Of a stretch of 64,000 nt of DNA, positions 32,979 to 42,907 are shown piece after piece. Each line of letters opens with the position of its first letter. The first letter of the stretch is position 1. The translations under genes were made by a program, and so were the position numbers. The notes below the pieces were generated by a model. It did not search any database, was not told the DNA's origin, and was given only the letters and a program-made list of their open reading frames with translations. Location: assembly GCA_020636005.1 (NCBI GenBank), contig JACJYR010000003.1:186001-250000 (forward strand). Reading direction: 5' to 3'. The DNA comes from Lewinellaceae bacterium (lineage in GTDB: Bacteria > Bacteroidota > Bacteroidia > Chitinophagales > Saprospiraceae).

Positions 32979-35720
32979 TTAATTCCCTTTTTGTTGTTTG
33001 TAAAATTCACGGCGCTGCTCTGCTTCGTCGTCCATTTTCGGGCCTTGCTTTATTTTCTCCCAATCAAAAGTTTTGTGATAGACATCCATCGCTTTTTGCG
33101 GGTCGAAAATGCGGGTGTCGGAAGGCTCCAGGTCGTAGGGCGTGAAGTCGGGTTTGTCGGTGAAAAAATCCTGGAGCAGGGAAGCTGTCAGGTCGTATTG
33201 GTTGACAAACGGCGCATCCAGCAGGGTATAAATCATTTTTATCAAACTGCCAAAGTTGGCGTGGGTGTGAGAGACGTAGCCTTTTTTCACATAAGGCCCG
33301 GCCAGCATCAGCACAGAGCGGTGGGCGTCGAGGTGGTCAACACCGCCCTGTGGGTCGTCTTCGGTGACGATGACCAGCATATTTTTCCAGTAGGGCGTGC
33401 GGCTGAGGAAATGCAGGAGGCGGCCCAGCGCCAGGTCGTTGTCGGCCATATAGCTATGCAGGTAGGGGTAGCCCTCGTCGGGGCGTGGCCCGGCGCCGTG
33501 GTCGTTGGGGATGATGATGGTGAGCAACTGGGGCATTTTTGTTTTTCCCGTCAGCCATTTTTGGGTAAACTCCTCCTCGAACTTGTCCATGCGGAACTGG
33601 TCGGGCACATTGGTATTGTAGCCGGGGTAGGTGAAGCTGGTGCGGTCGAACAAGGGTTTCGGCATGGGGAAAACGGCAGAGTGCCTTGCCCCGAACAAGG
33701 TGTCGAACTTTTCCTCCGAAGGGTTGGTGTATTCGTTCGCCTCGCCAAAATTGTAGTAGGTAATCTCCTTCCGGGCCAGGTTTTCCCAGATGCCGCCCCG
33801 TTCGTTGTAGTCCTCGGGGTCGGTCGCCCCGGTGGTGCGGGGAAAGCGGCGGCCGGGTGCTGTGCTGAATGGTTTGAACTCAGCGTTCACCTGCGAATTG
33901 GCCTCCACATATTCGTTCGGGATGGTGCCGACCATCCACTTGTGGCCGTGGATGCTGGCGTCGCTATCGCAATAAAAATTATCGCTGAAGGCCCACTGCT
34001 GTGCTATTTTCAGGTGGTTGGGCATCACGTTGACGCCGGATTGGGCGGGCGCCCCGTCATTCACCGCAGCTACTTCTACGCCAACGCCAAAGCGGGCCAA
34101 TGCTGCATCTCCGTTTCCTTGTTTTAGTTGGCCAAATACCTCGTCGTAGGTGCGGTTTTCCTTGGTCACATAAACGATGTGCCGGATGGGGCTTTTACGC
34201 AGGCCGGGCAGCGGCGGCAAGGGGTTTTTGCCATCGTCTTTTAGCTTGACTTCCTGAAAGGTGTTTTTCAAAACCTGCTGGGTGTATTCGGCCAGTTTCC
34301 CTTCGTCCGGCACATCCACGATTTGGAAGGTGCCCAGCTGTATGTCGCCGATGTAGGTACCCTGTGGCGGGGCAGTGAAGCCTTCGCCACCGTTTGGCCC
34401 GGCGCCATAGCCCCTGGCACTGACGATGTAAAGCTTTGAGCCGTCCGGCGAAAGCTCGGCTCTCGTGGGCATCCAGCCTGTGGGGATGTAGCCTTTTACA
34501 TTTCTGTTTTCCACGTCCACCACAGCCACAGCATTCAGGCTGAGGCATGCAACATAGAGCGTTTTTTCGTCGGGTGACAGCGTGAGGCCGAAAGGCATTA
34601 AACCCCTGTATTGATCAAGTTTTGGGTGAAACGGTAGCGGAATCTCAGCGGTGATTTTTCCCATTTTAAAATCCAATATCGAAATGAGATCGTTCTGGGA
34701 ATTGGAAATATAGGCAAAGCGATTTCCCACGACTACCGAATTCGGGTGCGCACCACCCACAATTTCACCTTCCTCTTCCTCCGTTTCATTTTCAAACATA
34801 TCGCCTATTTGGTAGCCGGTTTTGTACTTCCCGGTCACTGCGTTTTTATCCAAGTCAATGGTCCAGACGCTCATGGCCTTTTCGTCGAGCGGGCTGCCGA
34901 GGCCAGGGATTTTTCTTCCATCTTCATAAACAACCCCCTCTTCCGCTTCTTTGGAAGGATAGCCGTAGGCAGGTACTTCAAGCCCCATCCTGGCTGCATT
35001 TTCCGGTGTCACCCCAGGTACCAACGGGTACTCGAACAGGCCGACGTTTGCCACAAACGCTGTCGAAACATCTGGGCTGACAGTCACGCCAAAGGGGATG
35101 CGCCCGACGGGGATACCCGCCACGATTTGCTGCGTGGCCAGGTCAATTATCACCAATCGGTTGTTGCCCCGGTCGAGCACCAGCAGGTGGTTTCGTTTTT
35201 CATCCAGGGCCAGATCGGAGGTAAAGCTGTCTTCGTATTTTTTTCCTTCAAACTCGCCATCCAGAAAAATGACGGCAGACTTCCGCATGTTTTCCACGTC
35301 GAACACCACAACGGTGCCGTTGCCGCCGCCACTTAGCCACGCCGTCCGGCCATCTTTTGAAAAAGCTGCGCCGAGGAATGAAGAGCCATCCATGATAGCT
35401 GGAATGTTGCCATCGTAGCTGGGCATGCGCACCACTCGATCCGGGTAACGCAGATCTATCAGGGACACCACGCCACTGTGCAGGATGAGCGCTTTTTGAC
35501 CGTTCGGGCTGACGGCCAGGCCATAAGCTGCACTGGTGATGGGCACTGCCTCCCCCTCAGGGGTGACGTAGCGGCCACTGGGAAGGATGGAATATCCGGC
35601 AGGGTCAATTTTACAAAACTCCTGCCTGCCTGGCACTTGCAGGGTGGTGATGGTTTTTTGGGAAAAAATAGCCTGGCAATAAATAAGGAGTAACAGGAAA
35701 AAGAGGGTCGATTTGTACAT
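32979..35720 (-). CDS. YncE-like propeller / phosphoesterase fusion, secreted
   Basis: A 913-aa protein with signal peptide MYKSTLFFLLLLIYCQAIFS. Residues about 60-470 form a YVTN-type propeller (GLAVSPNGQKALIL, NHLLVLDRGNNRLVIID, KTLYVACLSLNAVAVVD). Residues about 500-900 are a phosphoesterase-family domain: IVYVTKENRTYDEVFGQ, WAFSDNFYCDSDASIHGHKW, ITTIIPNDHGAG and EDDPQGGVDHLDAHRS. It is the first gene of a three-gene unit, and a Pho-box-like triple repeat lies 50-80 bp upstream. Same architecture as the last gene of the unit but clearly diverged, so an old duplication with separate roles is likely. Confidence 0.85.
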   Translation of the reverse strand: MYKSTLFFLLLLIYCQAIFSQKTITTLQVPGRQEFCKIDPAGYSILPSGRYVTPEGEAVPITSAAYGLAVSPNGQKALILHSGVVSLIDLRYPDRVVRMPSYDGNIPAIMDGSSFLGAAFSKDGRTAWLSGGGNGTVVVFDVENMRKSAVIFLDGEFEGKKYEDSFTSDLALDEKRNHLLVLDRGNNRLVIIDLATQQIVAGIPVGRIPFGVTVSPDVSTAFVANVGLFEYPLVPGVTPENAARMGLEVPAYGYPSKEAEEGVVYEDGRKIPGLGSPLDEKAMSVWTIDLDKNAVTGKYKTGYQIGDMFENETEEEEGEIVGGAHPNSVVVGNRFAYISNSQNDLISILDFKMGKITAEIPLPFHPKLDQYRGLMPFGLTLSPDEKTLYVACLSLNAVAVVDVENRNVKGYIPTGWMPTRAELSPDGSKLYIVSARGYGAGPNGGEGFTAPPQGTYIGDIQLGTFQIVDVPDEGKLAEYTQQVLKNTFQEVKLKDDGKNPLPPLPGLRKSPIRHIVYVTKENRTYDEVFGQLKQGNGDAALARFGVGVEVAAVNDGAPAQSGVNVMPNHLKIAQQWAFSDNFYCDSDASIHGHKWMVGTIPNEYVEANSQVNAEFKPFSTAPGRRFPRTTGATDPEDYNERGGIWENLARKEITYYNFGEANEYTNPSEEKFDTLFGARHSAVFPMPKPLFDRTSFTYPGYNTNVPDQFRMDKFEEEFTQKWLTGKTKMPQLLTIIIPNDHGAGPRPDEGYPYLHSYMADNDLALGRLLHFLSRTPYWKNMLVIVTEDDPQGGVDHLDAHRSVLMLAGPYVKKGYVSHTHANFGSLIKMIYTLLDAPFVNQYDLTASLLQDFFTDKPDFTPYDLEPSDTRIFDPQKAMDVYHKTFDWEKIKQGPKMDDEAEQRREFYKQQKGN

Positions 35721-35771
35721 TGGCCATTTGTATTTCAGGCCGCCAAAGTAGGGGAAAGGAAAACAGGTAAG

Positions 35772-35799
35772 CTTAAAGACAAGGTTATTTTTGGATTAA
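35772..35799 (-). promoter_or_regulatory. Candidate Pho-box-like triple repeat
   Basis: Minus strand reads TTAATC, ATAACC, TTTAAG at exact 11-bp steps, 50-80 bp before the first gene of the phosphoesterase-TonB unit. Confidence 0.5.
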
Positions 35800-35978
35800 T
35801 AAAAGGCCACGATAGGTTTCGTTTTTTAATGGGGTTTTACCATAAATCAACTTTGGAAAAATTTCACCAAACATTGTTTCACACAAAACCACAATGTCTC
35901 CGATTAATATTCTTTGTGCAATAGTGTGAACCGTTTGGTTTCCGAATTCCAAGATCGACTTATGAGACAGCATCATCT

Positions 35979-36432
35979 TCATGTCACCACAACTTCGTCC
36001 GCACAGGCGGAGGGGACGGGCATTTCCACGTTGGCATCGTTGGCGGGGAAACCCGCTGCCAGGGCAGCCTGCATGCCGCCGTCGAGTACCTGCACCTGCC
36101 GGTGGCCCACGGCCCGCAGCATCCACCAAAAGCGGGCGGCTGCCAATGCCCCGTACTTGTCGTCGTAGGCCACCACATGGCTTTCATGTGAAATGCCGAC
36201 GCGGCCCAGCACTTGCAGGAACTTGTCCAGGGGCGGCAGGGGTGCCTCCCGCCTTCGGCCGCGCTGGTTCCCCGCTGGGAGAGGTCGGCATCGAGGTCAA
36301 CAAACAGGGCCCCGTCGAGGTGCTGGTCGGCGTAAGCCTGTCTGGCCTGTAGGCCGTAGCGGGCGTCTATCAGGACGAAGTTTTTTGCGGCCGCAATTGG
36401 TGGAGATCGGACGGGCTGATGAGTGGTGGCAT
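35979..36432 (-). pseudogene. Rhodanese/thiosulfate sulfurtransferase remnant
   Basis: Pieces of one rhodanese-family protein lie in three frames. MPPLISPSDLHQLRP from the ATG at 36432, then after a one-base slip KNFVLIDARYGLQARQAY and HLDGALFVDLDADLS, then after a second slip (a base missing in the CACCCCTGCCG stretch) VLGRVGISHESHVVAYDD and FWWMLRAVGHRQVQVLDGG. Intact relatives are about 280 aa with a second rhodanese domain carrying the catalytic Cys; here translation stops after about 150 residues and that domain is absent. It is therefore degraded, though the two slips alone could be assembly errors. Confidence 0.8.
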
Positions 36433-37035
36433 TGGATATTTTTTTGCGGAAAATTAAAACCCAGGTAGGTATATTCCAAATATTTGCTCCCGCACCCTGA
36501 ATCGGGGCCTGTTATGCTGCCCTGCACTTTGGGCCGGTTGTTCCAAGGCCGGGGCGGAAGGAATATCCTTGTGGCTGTACCTCGCTGCTTCAGGTTTTGT
36601 TCATTCGGCAAAGGGCAAATCCAATATTTTCGGCAGGATTTTTCAGGCTGTGGAAAAAAAGGTTGAGAATTCGCAGAGAAGACAAAATAGGCCTCAATTT
36701 CAAAAAAATGACAAGTATCAACTGGTCTGCCCCCCTCTGACGAAATACTGCCCATCAGCAAATTAACCGATAGAACCCTTACCCAATGGCCATCCAACCA
36801 TTTCGCCCCCCGTCCGGACAGGATGCCCGCCCTGCCGGGCATACGCCACTTTCCTTGAGGCCAACCAACCCTAAATTTAAGGTTACAGCAAGCCCATCGT
36901 GACGAAGCACGAATAAAACCTGTTGTTTGCTATTACCCAAGACCAAAGCAAAAAAGAGAAAGCGCTTGCTGGCATTGCTGGAAAACTGTTTGCCGTACAC
37001 CTTTCCGATGTCCGGCAAACTGCTATAGTATTTCG
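36433..37035. other. Non-coding stretch, no feature recognised
   Basis: Short frames here lack start context and homology. I see neither a convincing promoter nor a hairpin. It separates the rhodanese remnant from an AT-richer block of secreted proteins. Confidence 0.5.
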
Positions 37036-38658
37036 TTAATTGGAAACCCTCATAGGGTTATCCAATGCCATTCTGACAGGTTCTAAATCAGGCGGCCCCG
37101 GGGCGGTATAACGAACATTTGGATAAGGAGTTGGGCCTGGGCCCCCGGGATTATAGAATGCGGAATAACCACCAGCGAGACTGGGAATTTCTACATGAGT
37201 AATGTTTCTCATGGCGGCATCGTCACCAACTAAAATAATGTCAATGTAGTTGTCACCATCTTCATCATAACAATCATCATACAGGATCCCATTTTCTCCC
37301 TCTTTTCCACCTAGATCAGACAGACCAATTACTTTCAAAGTGCCACCTTGTACGGCATAATTAACATTCGTTTGTTCCAGCATGACCGTAGCGCCATTTG
37401 CACCAAGTGCATGGATTCTGAAGAATTTTTCATAATCGGTTGGCAATACGCCCCGAACACCATCTGGCGAAAAACCTCCTGAGGTGAGTACCCGTATTCT
37501 ACAGGATACCTCCCCGTTGGCTTGTGCTTGTGCCAGGATGTCTCCGTAGAGTGCATATTCATCATTGCCTGGCCGCTGTATTGGAAGTTGAATGGACGGC
37601 CCATCAGCTATATCAGGATCACAATAGTTTATTTTTGCACCGACTAAAACAGGACCATTATTGGCATCATAAGGACTTGAGAAGGTTTCTTTAAATAATC
37701 CCTGCGCATTAAACTCCTGACCATCAGGGCCAATGAGTATCAGCTCCCCTACAATTTCAACTTTGGTGACATATCTGGATCCTGGGTCGCTACTTGGCCT
37801 TTTGTTGGCAAACTCTCCAACGAGTACGATGGTATTTCGCTCATTGATCTCCACGTTTGGGAAACAGCCGACTGCAGAAGGGGTTATTTCTTCCCCGTTA
37901 CTCACGGTAATTTTGAAGTCGCTCAGGTCAATCGTACTCGTTTTACAGGGCCAACTCAACACCATGGGCAAAGCATCGAGCCCGATGGCTCCTTCTTTAA
38001 ATACATCGTTATAAGGGTTTTGCACACAAAATACGGACTCCAAATTGGCCCTTGTATTCGTGAATGTTCGGTTATCAGTGTCTTCACAACTGATATTTGA
38101 TGCCCAGGCACCACCGATACTTTCAACCAAAGCTTCTGTGATCTCATCTACTTCTATGCCTACAATATCAGCAAAACCTAAACCTGCGGATAGAATTTCG
38201 GGTTGATCGGACCAGTAATCCGCATCTGCCAGTTGCCCATCAAAAAATGAATTGCCGGGGAAACCAGGACAACTGACCGTTGTTTCTGCCGGCAGGACAT
38301 TTACGATAATATTGGCATTTGCTATCCCTTCCTCATCACTTACCTGAACGGAAAGGGTGTATGAACTGGTCATGCCAAAATCAAGCATTCCGTAAAGGGT
38401 CAGTTCGCCCGATAGACTGTCAATCTGGAAGGATTCATCCGTATTGCCATTGGTGATGCTAAAGGTCATTGGATCGCTATCCAAATCTAAAGCCACTACG
38501 GTTCCGAGGGAAGTGCCTATAGGGGCATCTTCTGCTATGGAAAAAGATTGATCGGTAATGATAGGCGCTGTATTTGTGGGCATCAGCTCTTCGTCGTCGG
38601 AGCAACCGACGACAAAGGTCAGCAGGAATATAATGATGGTGATTATTTTATTTTCCAT
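37036..38658 (-). CDS. Cadherin-repeat lipoprotein of unknown function
   Basis: A 540-aa lipoprotein; signal MENKIITIIIFLLTFVVGC with Cys19. Residues about 30-127 are a cadherin-like/calcium-binding Ig-fold (IAEDAPIGTSLGTVVALDLD, FQIDSLSGELTL, SVQVSDEEG). The remainder (about 135-540) shows no motif I recognise; it is rich in Asp, Gly and Pro (FPGNSFFDGQLADADYW, IHALGANGATVML) and may be several beta domains. It stands alone, 47 bp from the esterase gene on the same strand. Likely surface-anchored, perhaps adhesive. Confidence 0.72.
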   Translation of the reverse strand: MENKIITIIIFLLTFVVGCSDDEELMPTNTAPIITDQSFSIAEDAPIGTSLGTVVALDLDSDPMTFSITNGNTDESFQIDSLSGELTLYGMLDFGMTSSYTLSVQVSDEEGIANANIIVNVLPAETTVSCPGFPGNSFFDGQLADADYWSDQPEILSAGLGFADIVGIEVDEITEALVESIGGAWASNISCEDTDNRTFTNTRANLESVFCVQNPYNDVFKEGAIGLDALPMVLSWPCKTSTIDLSDFKITVSNGEEITPSAVGCFPNVEINERNTIVLVGEFANKRPSSDPGSRYVTKVEIVGELILIGPDGQEFNAQGLFKETFSSPYDANNGPVLVGAKINYCDPDIADGPSIQLPIQRPGNDEYALYGDILAQAQANGEVSCRIRVLTSGGFSPDGVRGVLPTDYEKFFRIHALGANGATVMLEQTNVNYAVQGGTLKVIGLSDLGGKEGENGILYDDCYDEDGDNYIDIILVGDDAAMRNITHVEIPSLAGGYSAFYNPGGPGPTPYPNVRYTAPGPPDLEPVRMALDNPMRVSN

Positions 38659-38704
38659 TTTTTATTAATAATTTGATTATCAACAGTGAAAAGGCAATTC
38701 ATTT

Positions 38705-39853
38705 TTATTGCTTAATGAAGGTGGTAGATTTGAACATTCCTCCATCATGGGCTGAAGAAATTACGTAAATACCAGTAGGAATACTTGTTATATCAATCTG
38801 AATTTTTTCATCAAAAAAACTGGTAGGAAGATTAAATTCTTGACCTAGGTAGTTGTATACTCTTAAATCTTCCCCAGGGTTTTTCATTTCAATGGTAATG
38901 TATTCTTGAGCAGGGTTGGGATAAACAGCTATTGTCGAGAACCCATTTATAACTCCTATGCTCGAAGGAGAACCAATGAATCCATTAATATCATACCTTG
39001 AGAAAAACCTCCAAATTTCTACACAGCCATTAATGTCCCTGTTTACCCCTTGAGCATTGGTATTCTCATCTGGCCATGTATGGCCACCACCATCTACCTT
39101 TAAGTGCTCAACCGTTGTTCCATCATCTCCATTTGCATAAATATAATGCTCAACAGTACTGCCATCATTGGGATTGATATCTGGTAAGGATGTGATTGAC
39201 GGGATTGTATCACAATTGTTGTGATCAACGAATAAGTCAAGAACATATTGAACGGATTTTGAAAGTTGATTGCCGTTGTAGGCAACGTTGAAATCATTAG
39301 TTCCATGTATCTCCAGAAATGCGATTGGTCTGGTAGGCGAAATCAAACTATCCGGAACATTATTTAAAATCGTTCCTGCAACTGAGGCTATAGCCGCAAT
39401 TCTATTGCTAAGCTGTCCTGCTAAAAAAACACTGAAGAAACCACCATAAGACATTCCACAAGCATAAACCCGATCAAGGTTGATGTTAAAATCTGCGGCT
39501 AAGGTATCTATCATTTCAGAAGTAAACAGCACATCATCAGGCAGCAAGTCATTGCCGAAATTCCAACCACGAGCAGGACCGATAATTGGTTCACCTAAAG
39601 GATATGCTACAATATATCCTGCTGTATCAGCCACGGGACGAAAATCATGGTCTTCCATTTGCGCCTGAGCATTACCCCCCAAGCCATGAAAACTAAAGAC
39701 AAGAGGTACACTGGTGTTTTCGTTATATGAATCTGGAACATAAAGAATGAATTCACGCTGTACTGAATCAACTAAAATGCTATAGTTGATGGTTTGTTGA
39801 GCCCTTGTAAAAAAGGGGAGTAACATTAGAAACAAAAAGAATATTCTGTGCAT
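38705..39853 (-). CDS. Secreted PHB-depolymerase/feruloyl-esterase-like hydrolase with T9SS tail
   Basis: A 382-aa alpha/beta hydrolase: signal peptide MHRIFFLFLMLLPFFTRAQ, oxyanion-side motif FSFHGLGGNAQAQ, and nucleophile elbow G-M-Ser135-Y-G. A late His lies in VDGGGHTWPDE. It belongs to the LpqC/poly(3-hydroxybutyrate) depolymerase group, which also includes feruloyl and acetylxylan esterases. Residues about 308-382 (IAVYPNPAQEYITIEM ... IYVISS) form a type IX secretion sorting domain, so it is exported to the surface. Substrate is uncertain. Confidence 0.83.
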   Translation of the reverse strand: MHRIFFLFLMLLPFFTRAQQTINYSILVDSVQREFILYVPDSYNENTSVPLVFSFHGLGGNAQAQMEDHDFRPVADTAGYIVAYPLGEPIIGPARGWNFGNDLLPDDVLFTSEMIDTLAADFNINLDRVYACGMSYGGFFSVFLAGQLSNRIAAIASVAGTILNNVPDSLISPTRPIAFLEIHGTNDFNVAYNGNQLSKSVQYVLDLFVDHNNCDTIPSITSLPDINPNDGSTVEHYIYANGDDGTTVEHLKVDGGGHTWPDENTNAQGVNRDINGCVEIWRFFSRYDINGFIGSPSSIGVINGFSTIAVYPNPAQEYITIEMKNPGEDLRVYNYLGQEFNLPTSFFDEKIQIDITSIPTGIYVISSAHDGGMFKSTTFIKQ

Positions 39854-39948
39854 GATTTTTGATTTTTATTTTGAGTTGGTGGTTACGCCGCACGTGGCAT
39901 AACCACCTTACCAATTTGGCACTATCGATATTGATGCTACCGCAGGTA

Positions 39949-41286
39949 TTAATCGATGACTGAATTCCAAGTGCCACCTTCACTGATCATCTCATTCACC
40001 CAGGATCGTACGCTGGTGTTGCTCACCTGAAAAGTAAAATCTCTGATGAGAAAGGTGTGGTCATCACCGATTGCAATCAAGCTGTTAAAACGATTAGGGA
40101 AGGCTGCATTGAGTTCATCTGCCGCCTCGATCAGTTGGGCTTCAAACGCTGCTCCACCACCTGGAATCAAGGCTGCAAAGGTGGCATCTTGCTTGGAGCT
40201 GATGTATGCCATACGTACATTAGGATCTTGGGCCAGTTGATATTTGTGGTAATCGGTCAGGTTGCCGTCTGTTCCGATACAATCGGTGCAGCTCGATGGG
40301 AAAAATGCGCCGGCATTCCAGTAATTAATAAGCGTTTGCATTCCTCCGGGGCCGAGAATACCCACGCCAGAGTCATTGATCACTTCAATCCGAACATCCG
40401 GATAGAGTTTCCGGACCAACGGCAATGCGGCATGTACTGCAAAACCGCCCGCACTATTCCCTGCGAGCACGATCTTATCGGGAGCAGGATAGGTTTGAGC
40501 AATCACATCGAGTGAAGCGGATAAATTTTGAATCCCTCTAAAAAATCTGTCATTCACGCCATCGCCATCACTATCTACTTCATTATCGCCCATCATCCCG
40601 GAGCCGTCGCAGTAAGGCACATAGCCTACACTATAATTTGCAGTAGGATTTTGTGGGTCAGCAGGGTTTAATATTCCAAAAGGAACGAGTGGAATTCCTT
40701 CTTCTACCGCTTCACAAGCAATAGGGCTGCAAAAACCACCGCCTTGGAGAAAAATTAAGAGGTTATTGCTGCTTCCATTTCTTGTAAACATGGAGAATTG
40801 GTTGCCGGTAAAGCAGATTGGCCCATCAATCCCAGTAAAAGTGTGTTCGGTAACGCCTGGCATCACCACATTTGAAGAAGCCGGGGTAAAAACGCCGAGG
40901 TATTTGTCGATCCCCTGGTCATAGAGTTCTTGAAATGGAGTTGAGTTTTCAATTACGGTAATATAGCCCGCTTTGGTTTCCGTGTCTTCTGCGTCTCCAT
41001 TGGAGACCGTCAAACGCACCTCATATGTACCTGCGATCGAGTAGCTCACCGTAGGGTTTTGTTCCGTAGAACTGGCCGGTTCCCCTCCTTCGAAGGTCCA
41101 GCTCCAGGAAGTCGGATTACCCGTTGAAAGGTCTGTAAAATCAATGTTACCGCCTTCCTCTAGCACGAACTGGTTCGCCGTAAAATCAGCAGTGATGGTA
41201 GCCGGTACGACATCATCGTCCTGGTTGCAACTCGTTGAGAACAGGGAAAAACTGATGATTAGAGAAAAAAAGAATAACCTTTTCAT
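39949..41286 (-). CDS. Pectinacetylesterase-family lipoprotein with PKD domain
   Basis: A 445-aa lipoprotein with lipobox ending at Cys20 (FSLFSTSC). Residues about 33-112 are a PKD domain (STGNPTSWSWTFEGG, AGTYEVRLTVSNGD). The catalytic domain from about 120 matches pectinacetylesterase/Notum-like hydrolases: LLIFLQGGGFCSP for the oxyanion hole, YCDGSGMMGDNE, and the elbow G-N-Ser278-A-G-G. It sits in a run of secreted proteins on the same strand. It probably deacylates an extracellular polysaccharide or similar ester. Confidence 0.8.
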   Translation of the reverse strand: MKRLFFFSLIISFSLFSTSCNQDDDVVPATITADFTANQFVLEEGGNIDFTDLSTGNPTSWSWTFEGGEPASSTEQNPTVSYSIAGTYEVRLTVSNGDAEDTETKAGYITVIENSTPFQELYDQGIDKYLGVFTPASSNVVMPGVTEHTFTGIDGPICFTGNQFSMFTRNGSSNNLLIFLQGGGFCSPIACEAVEEGIPLVPFGILNPADPQNPTANYSVGYVPYCDGSGMMGDNEVDSDGDGVNDRFFRGIQNLSASLDVIAQTYPAPDKIVLAGNSAGGFAVHAALPLVRKLYPDVRIEVINDSGVGILGPGGMQTLINYWNAGAFFPSSCTDCIGTDGNLTDYHKYQLAQDPNVRMAYISSKQDATFAALIPGGGAAFEAQLIEAADELNAAFPNRFNSLIAIGDDHTFLIRDFTFQVSNTSVRSWVNEMISEGGTWNSVID

Positions 41287-41437
41287 GGTACAATTTTTTT
41301 GTTGATGGTTATAGAATAGCCTGTCTTACAGGCGATAAATTGTAAGAATGATCAATAATGCTTGGAAAAATTAGCGTGGATCGACCTGGCCTAAATTAAA
41401 GCCTACTAAAAGTCAGATGAAGCGACCTGCTGCCTTC

Positions 41438-42907
41438 TTATTGAACAGAAAACTTAGCAACACCTAACTTTTTGCCGTTCTCCAGTTGGATGAAGTAACT
41501 TCCTGAGGGCAAAGAAGCGATATCAACCAGAAGGGTTTGTTCTCCGATTACGGCAAATTCTTCTTGCTGACTGACCAGACGTCCGGTAAAGTCATACACT
41601 CGAACAATTACAGTGTTGCGCTCCGTTGATTTGAAACGGACCTGCAAATTACCAGACGCTGCGGGGTTGGGGAAGGGAGTGAGATTTAGGCTGGCATCTA
41701 CTAATAAATCATCTGATGAAGAAAGTACCCTGTCATTGAGGTACAGTTTCGCAAGATAATTCACCGGATCCTGCCCCGCGATGAGCACATCCTGGTCATT
41801 GTCGCCGTCCACATCGGCAAAAGCAACCGATCCATTCACAAGGTCTGTAAAAGGCGTGCCCGTCACTTCGGTAAAATTGCCCGAGCCATCATTGGTGTAC
41901 AGTCCCGTGTACTGAAAGGAAAAGATACCCGTCCCTCCTGTCATGAGCACATCCAGGTCGTTGTCGCCGTCTACATCGGCAAAGGCAAGCGCGCTGCCCA
42001 TAAGCCCTGGGAAAGGGGTACCCACCACTTCGGCGAAATTGCCCGACCCGTCATTGCTATACAGTTTTGAAACGCCTTCTGATCCGTCAGTCCCCGTGAT
42101 GAGCACATCCAGGTCGTTGTCGCCATCCACATCGGCAAAGGCAAGCGCGCCATACGCGACGGCATCGAAGGGAGTACCCATCACTTCGGTATACCCACCC
42201 GAACCGTCATTGCTATACAGTTTCGAGCTTTCGCCGGTACCATCGGCTGAGCCCGTGATGAGCACATCCTGGTCGTTGTCGCCATCTACATCGGCAAAGG
42301 CAATTGAGGCATCACGTACGCCAGTAAAAGGCGTATTCATCATTTCAGTAAAACTGCCCGATCCGTCATTGATGTACAGCCTCGCTGTAGTGATATAAAC
42401 AGGGCTGGAAACTTGGATTCCCGTGATGAGCACATCCTGATCGTTGTCGCCATCCACATCGGCAAAGGCAATCGAGCTCTCGTTGACACCCTGAAAAGGT
42501 GTCCCAATCACTTCGGTAAAGTTGCCCGACCCGTCATTAGTGTAGAGTCTTGAGATGAACCCCACGTCGCTCCTGCCTGTGATGAGCACATCCTGATCGT
42601 TGTCGCCGTCTACATCGGCAAAGGCGATGGAGCCTTCTTCAACGCCGATAAATGGCGTACCCAACACTTCGGTAAAGTTGCCCGACCCGTCATTGGTGTA
42701 CAGTTTCGAGATGCGATCGCCTGGCGAGCCAGCATCTAGGTTTAAGCCCGTGATGAGCACATCCAGGTCGTTGTCGCCGTCCACATCGGCAAAGGCGATC
42801 GAGCTCTGGGCAACGCCGGCGAATGGCGTGCCCATCACTTCGGTAAAATTCTGGGCAGAGACAATCTGCGTAAATACAAGAAAAAGAAAAAGGAGTTTTG
42901 ATTTCAT
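41438..42907 (-). CDS. FG-GAP/VCBS repeat protein with T9SS tail
   Basis: A 489-aa exported protein. After the signal peptide (MKSKLLFLFLVFTQIVSAQ) there are seven repeats of about 52-60 residues, each with FADVDGDNDLDVLITG and LYTNDGSGNFTEV, the calcium-binding DxDGDxDxD loop of FG-GAP/VCBS propeller blades. Repeats are very similar even at DNA level. Residues about 408-489 form a type IX sorting domain (LTPFPNPAASGNLQV). A seven-bladed surface propeller for adhesion or binding is likely. The head-to-tail identity makes it prone to repeat-number change. Confidence 0.87.
   Translation of the reverse strand: MKSKLLFLFLVFTQIVSAQNFTEVMGTPFAGVAQSSIAFADVDGDNDLDVLITGLNLDAGSPGDRISKLYTNDGSGNFTEVLGTPFIGVEEGSIAFADVDGDNDQDVLITGRSDVGFISRLYTNDGSGNFTEVIGTPFQGVNESSIAFADVDGDNDQDVLITGIQVSSPVYITTARLYINDGSGSFTEMMNTPFTGVRDASIAFADVDGDNDQDVLITGSADGTGESSKLYSNDGSGGYTEVMGTPFDAVAYGALAFADVDGDNDLDVLITGTDGSEGVSKLYSNDGSGNFAEVVGTPFPGLMGSALAFADVDGDNDLDVLMTGGTGIFSFQYTGLYTNDGSGNFTEVTGTPFTDLVNGSVAFADVDGDNDQDVLIAGQDPVNYLAKLYLNDRVLSSSDDLLVDASLNLTPFPNPAASGNLQVRFKSTERNTVIVRVYDFTGRLVSQQEEFAVIGEQTLLVDIASLPSGSYFIQLENGKKLGVAKFSVQ

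Noticed and set aside
41749..42860. Regularly spaced repeats resembling a CRISPR array
   Set aside because: They fall in frame inside one gene and encode DVDGDND calcium loops; spacers are coding and similar to each other.
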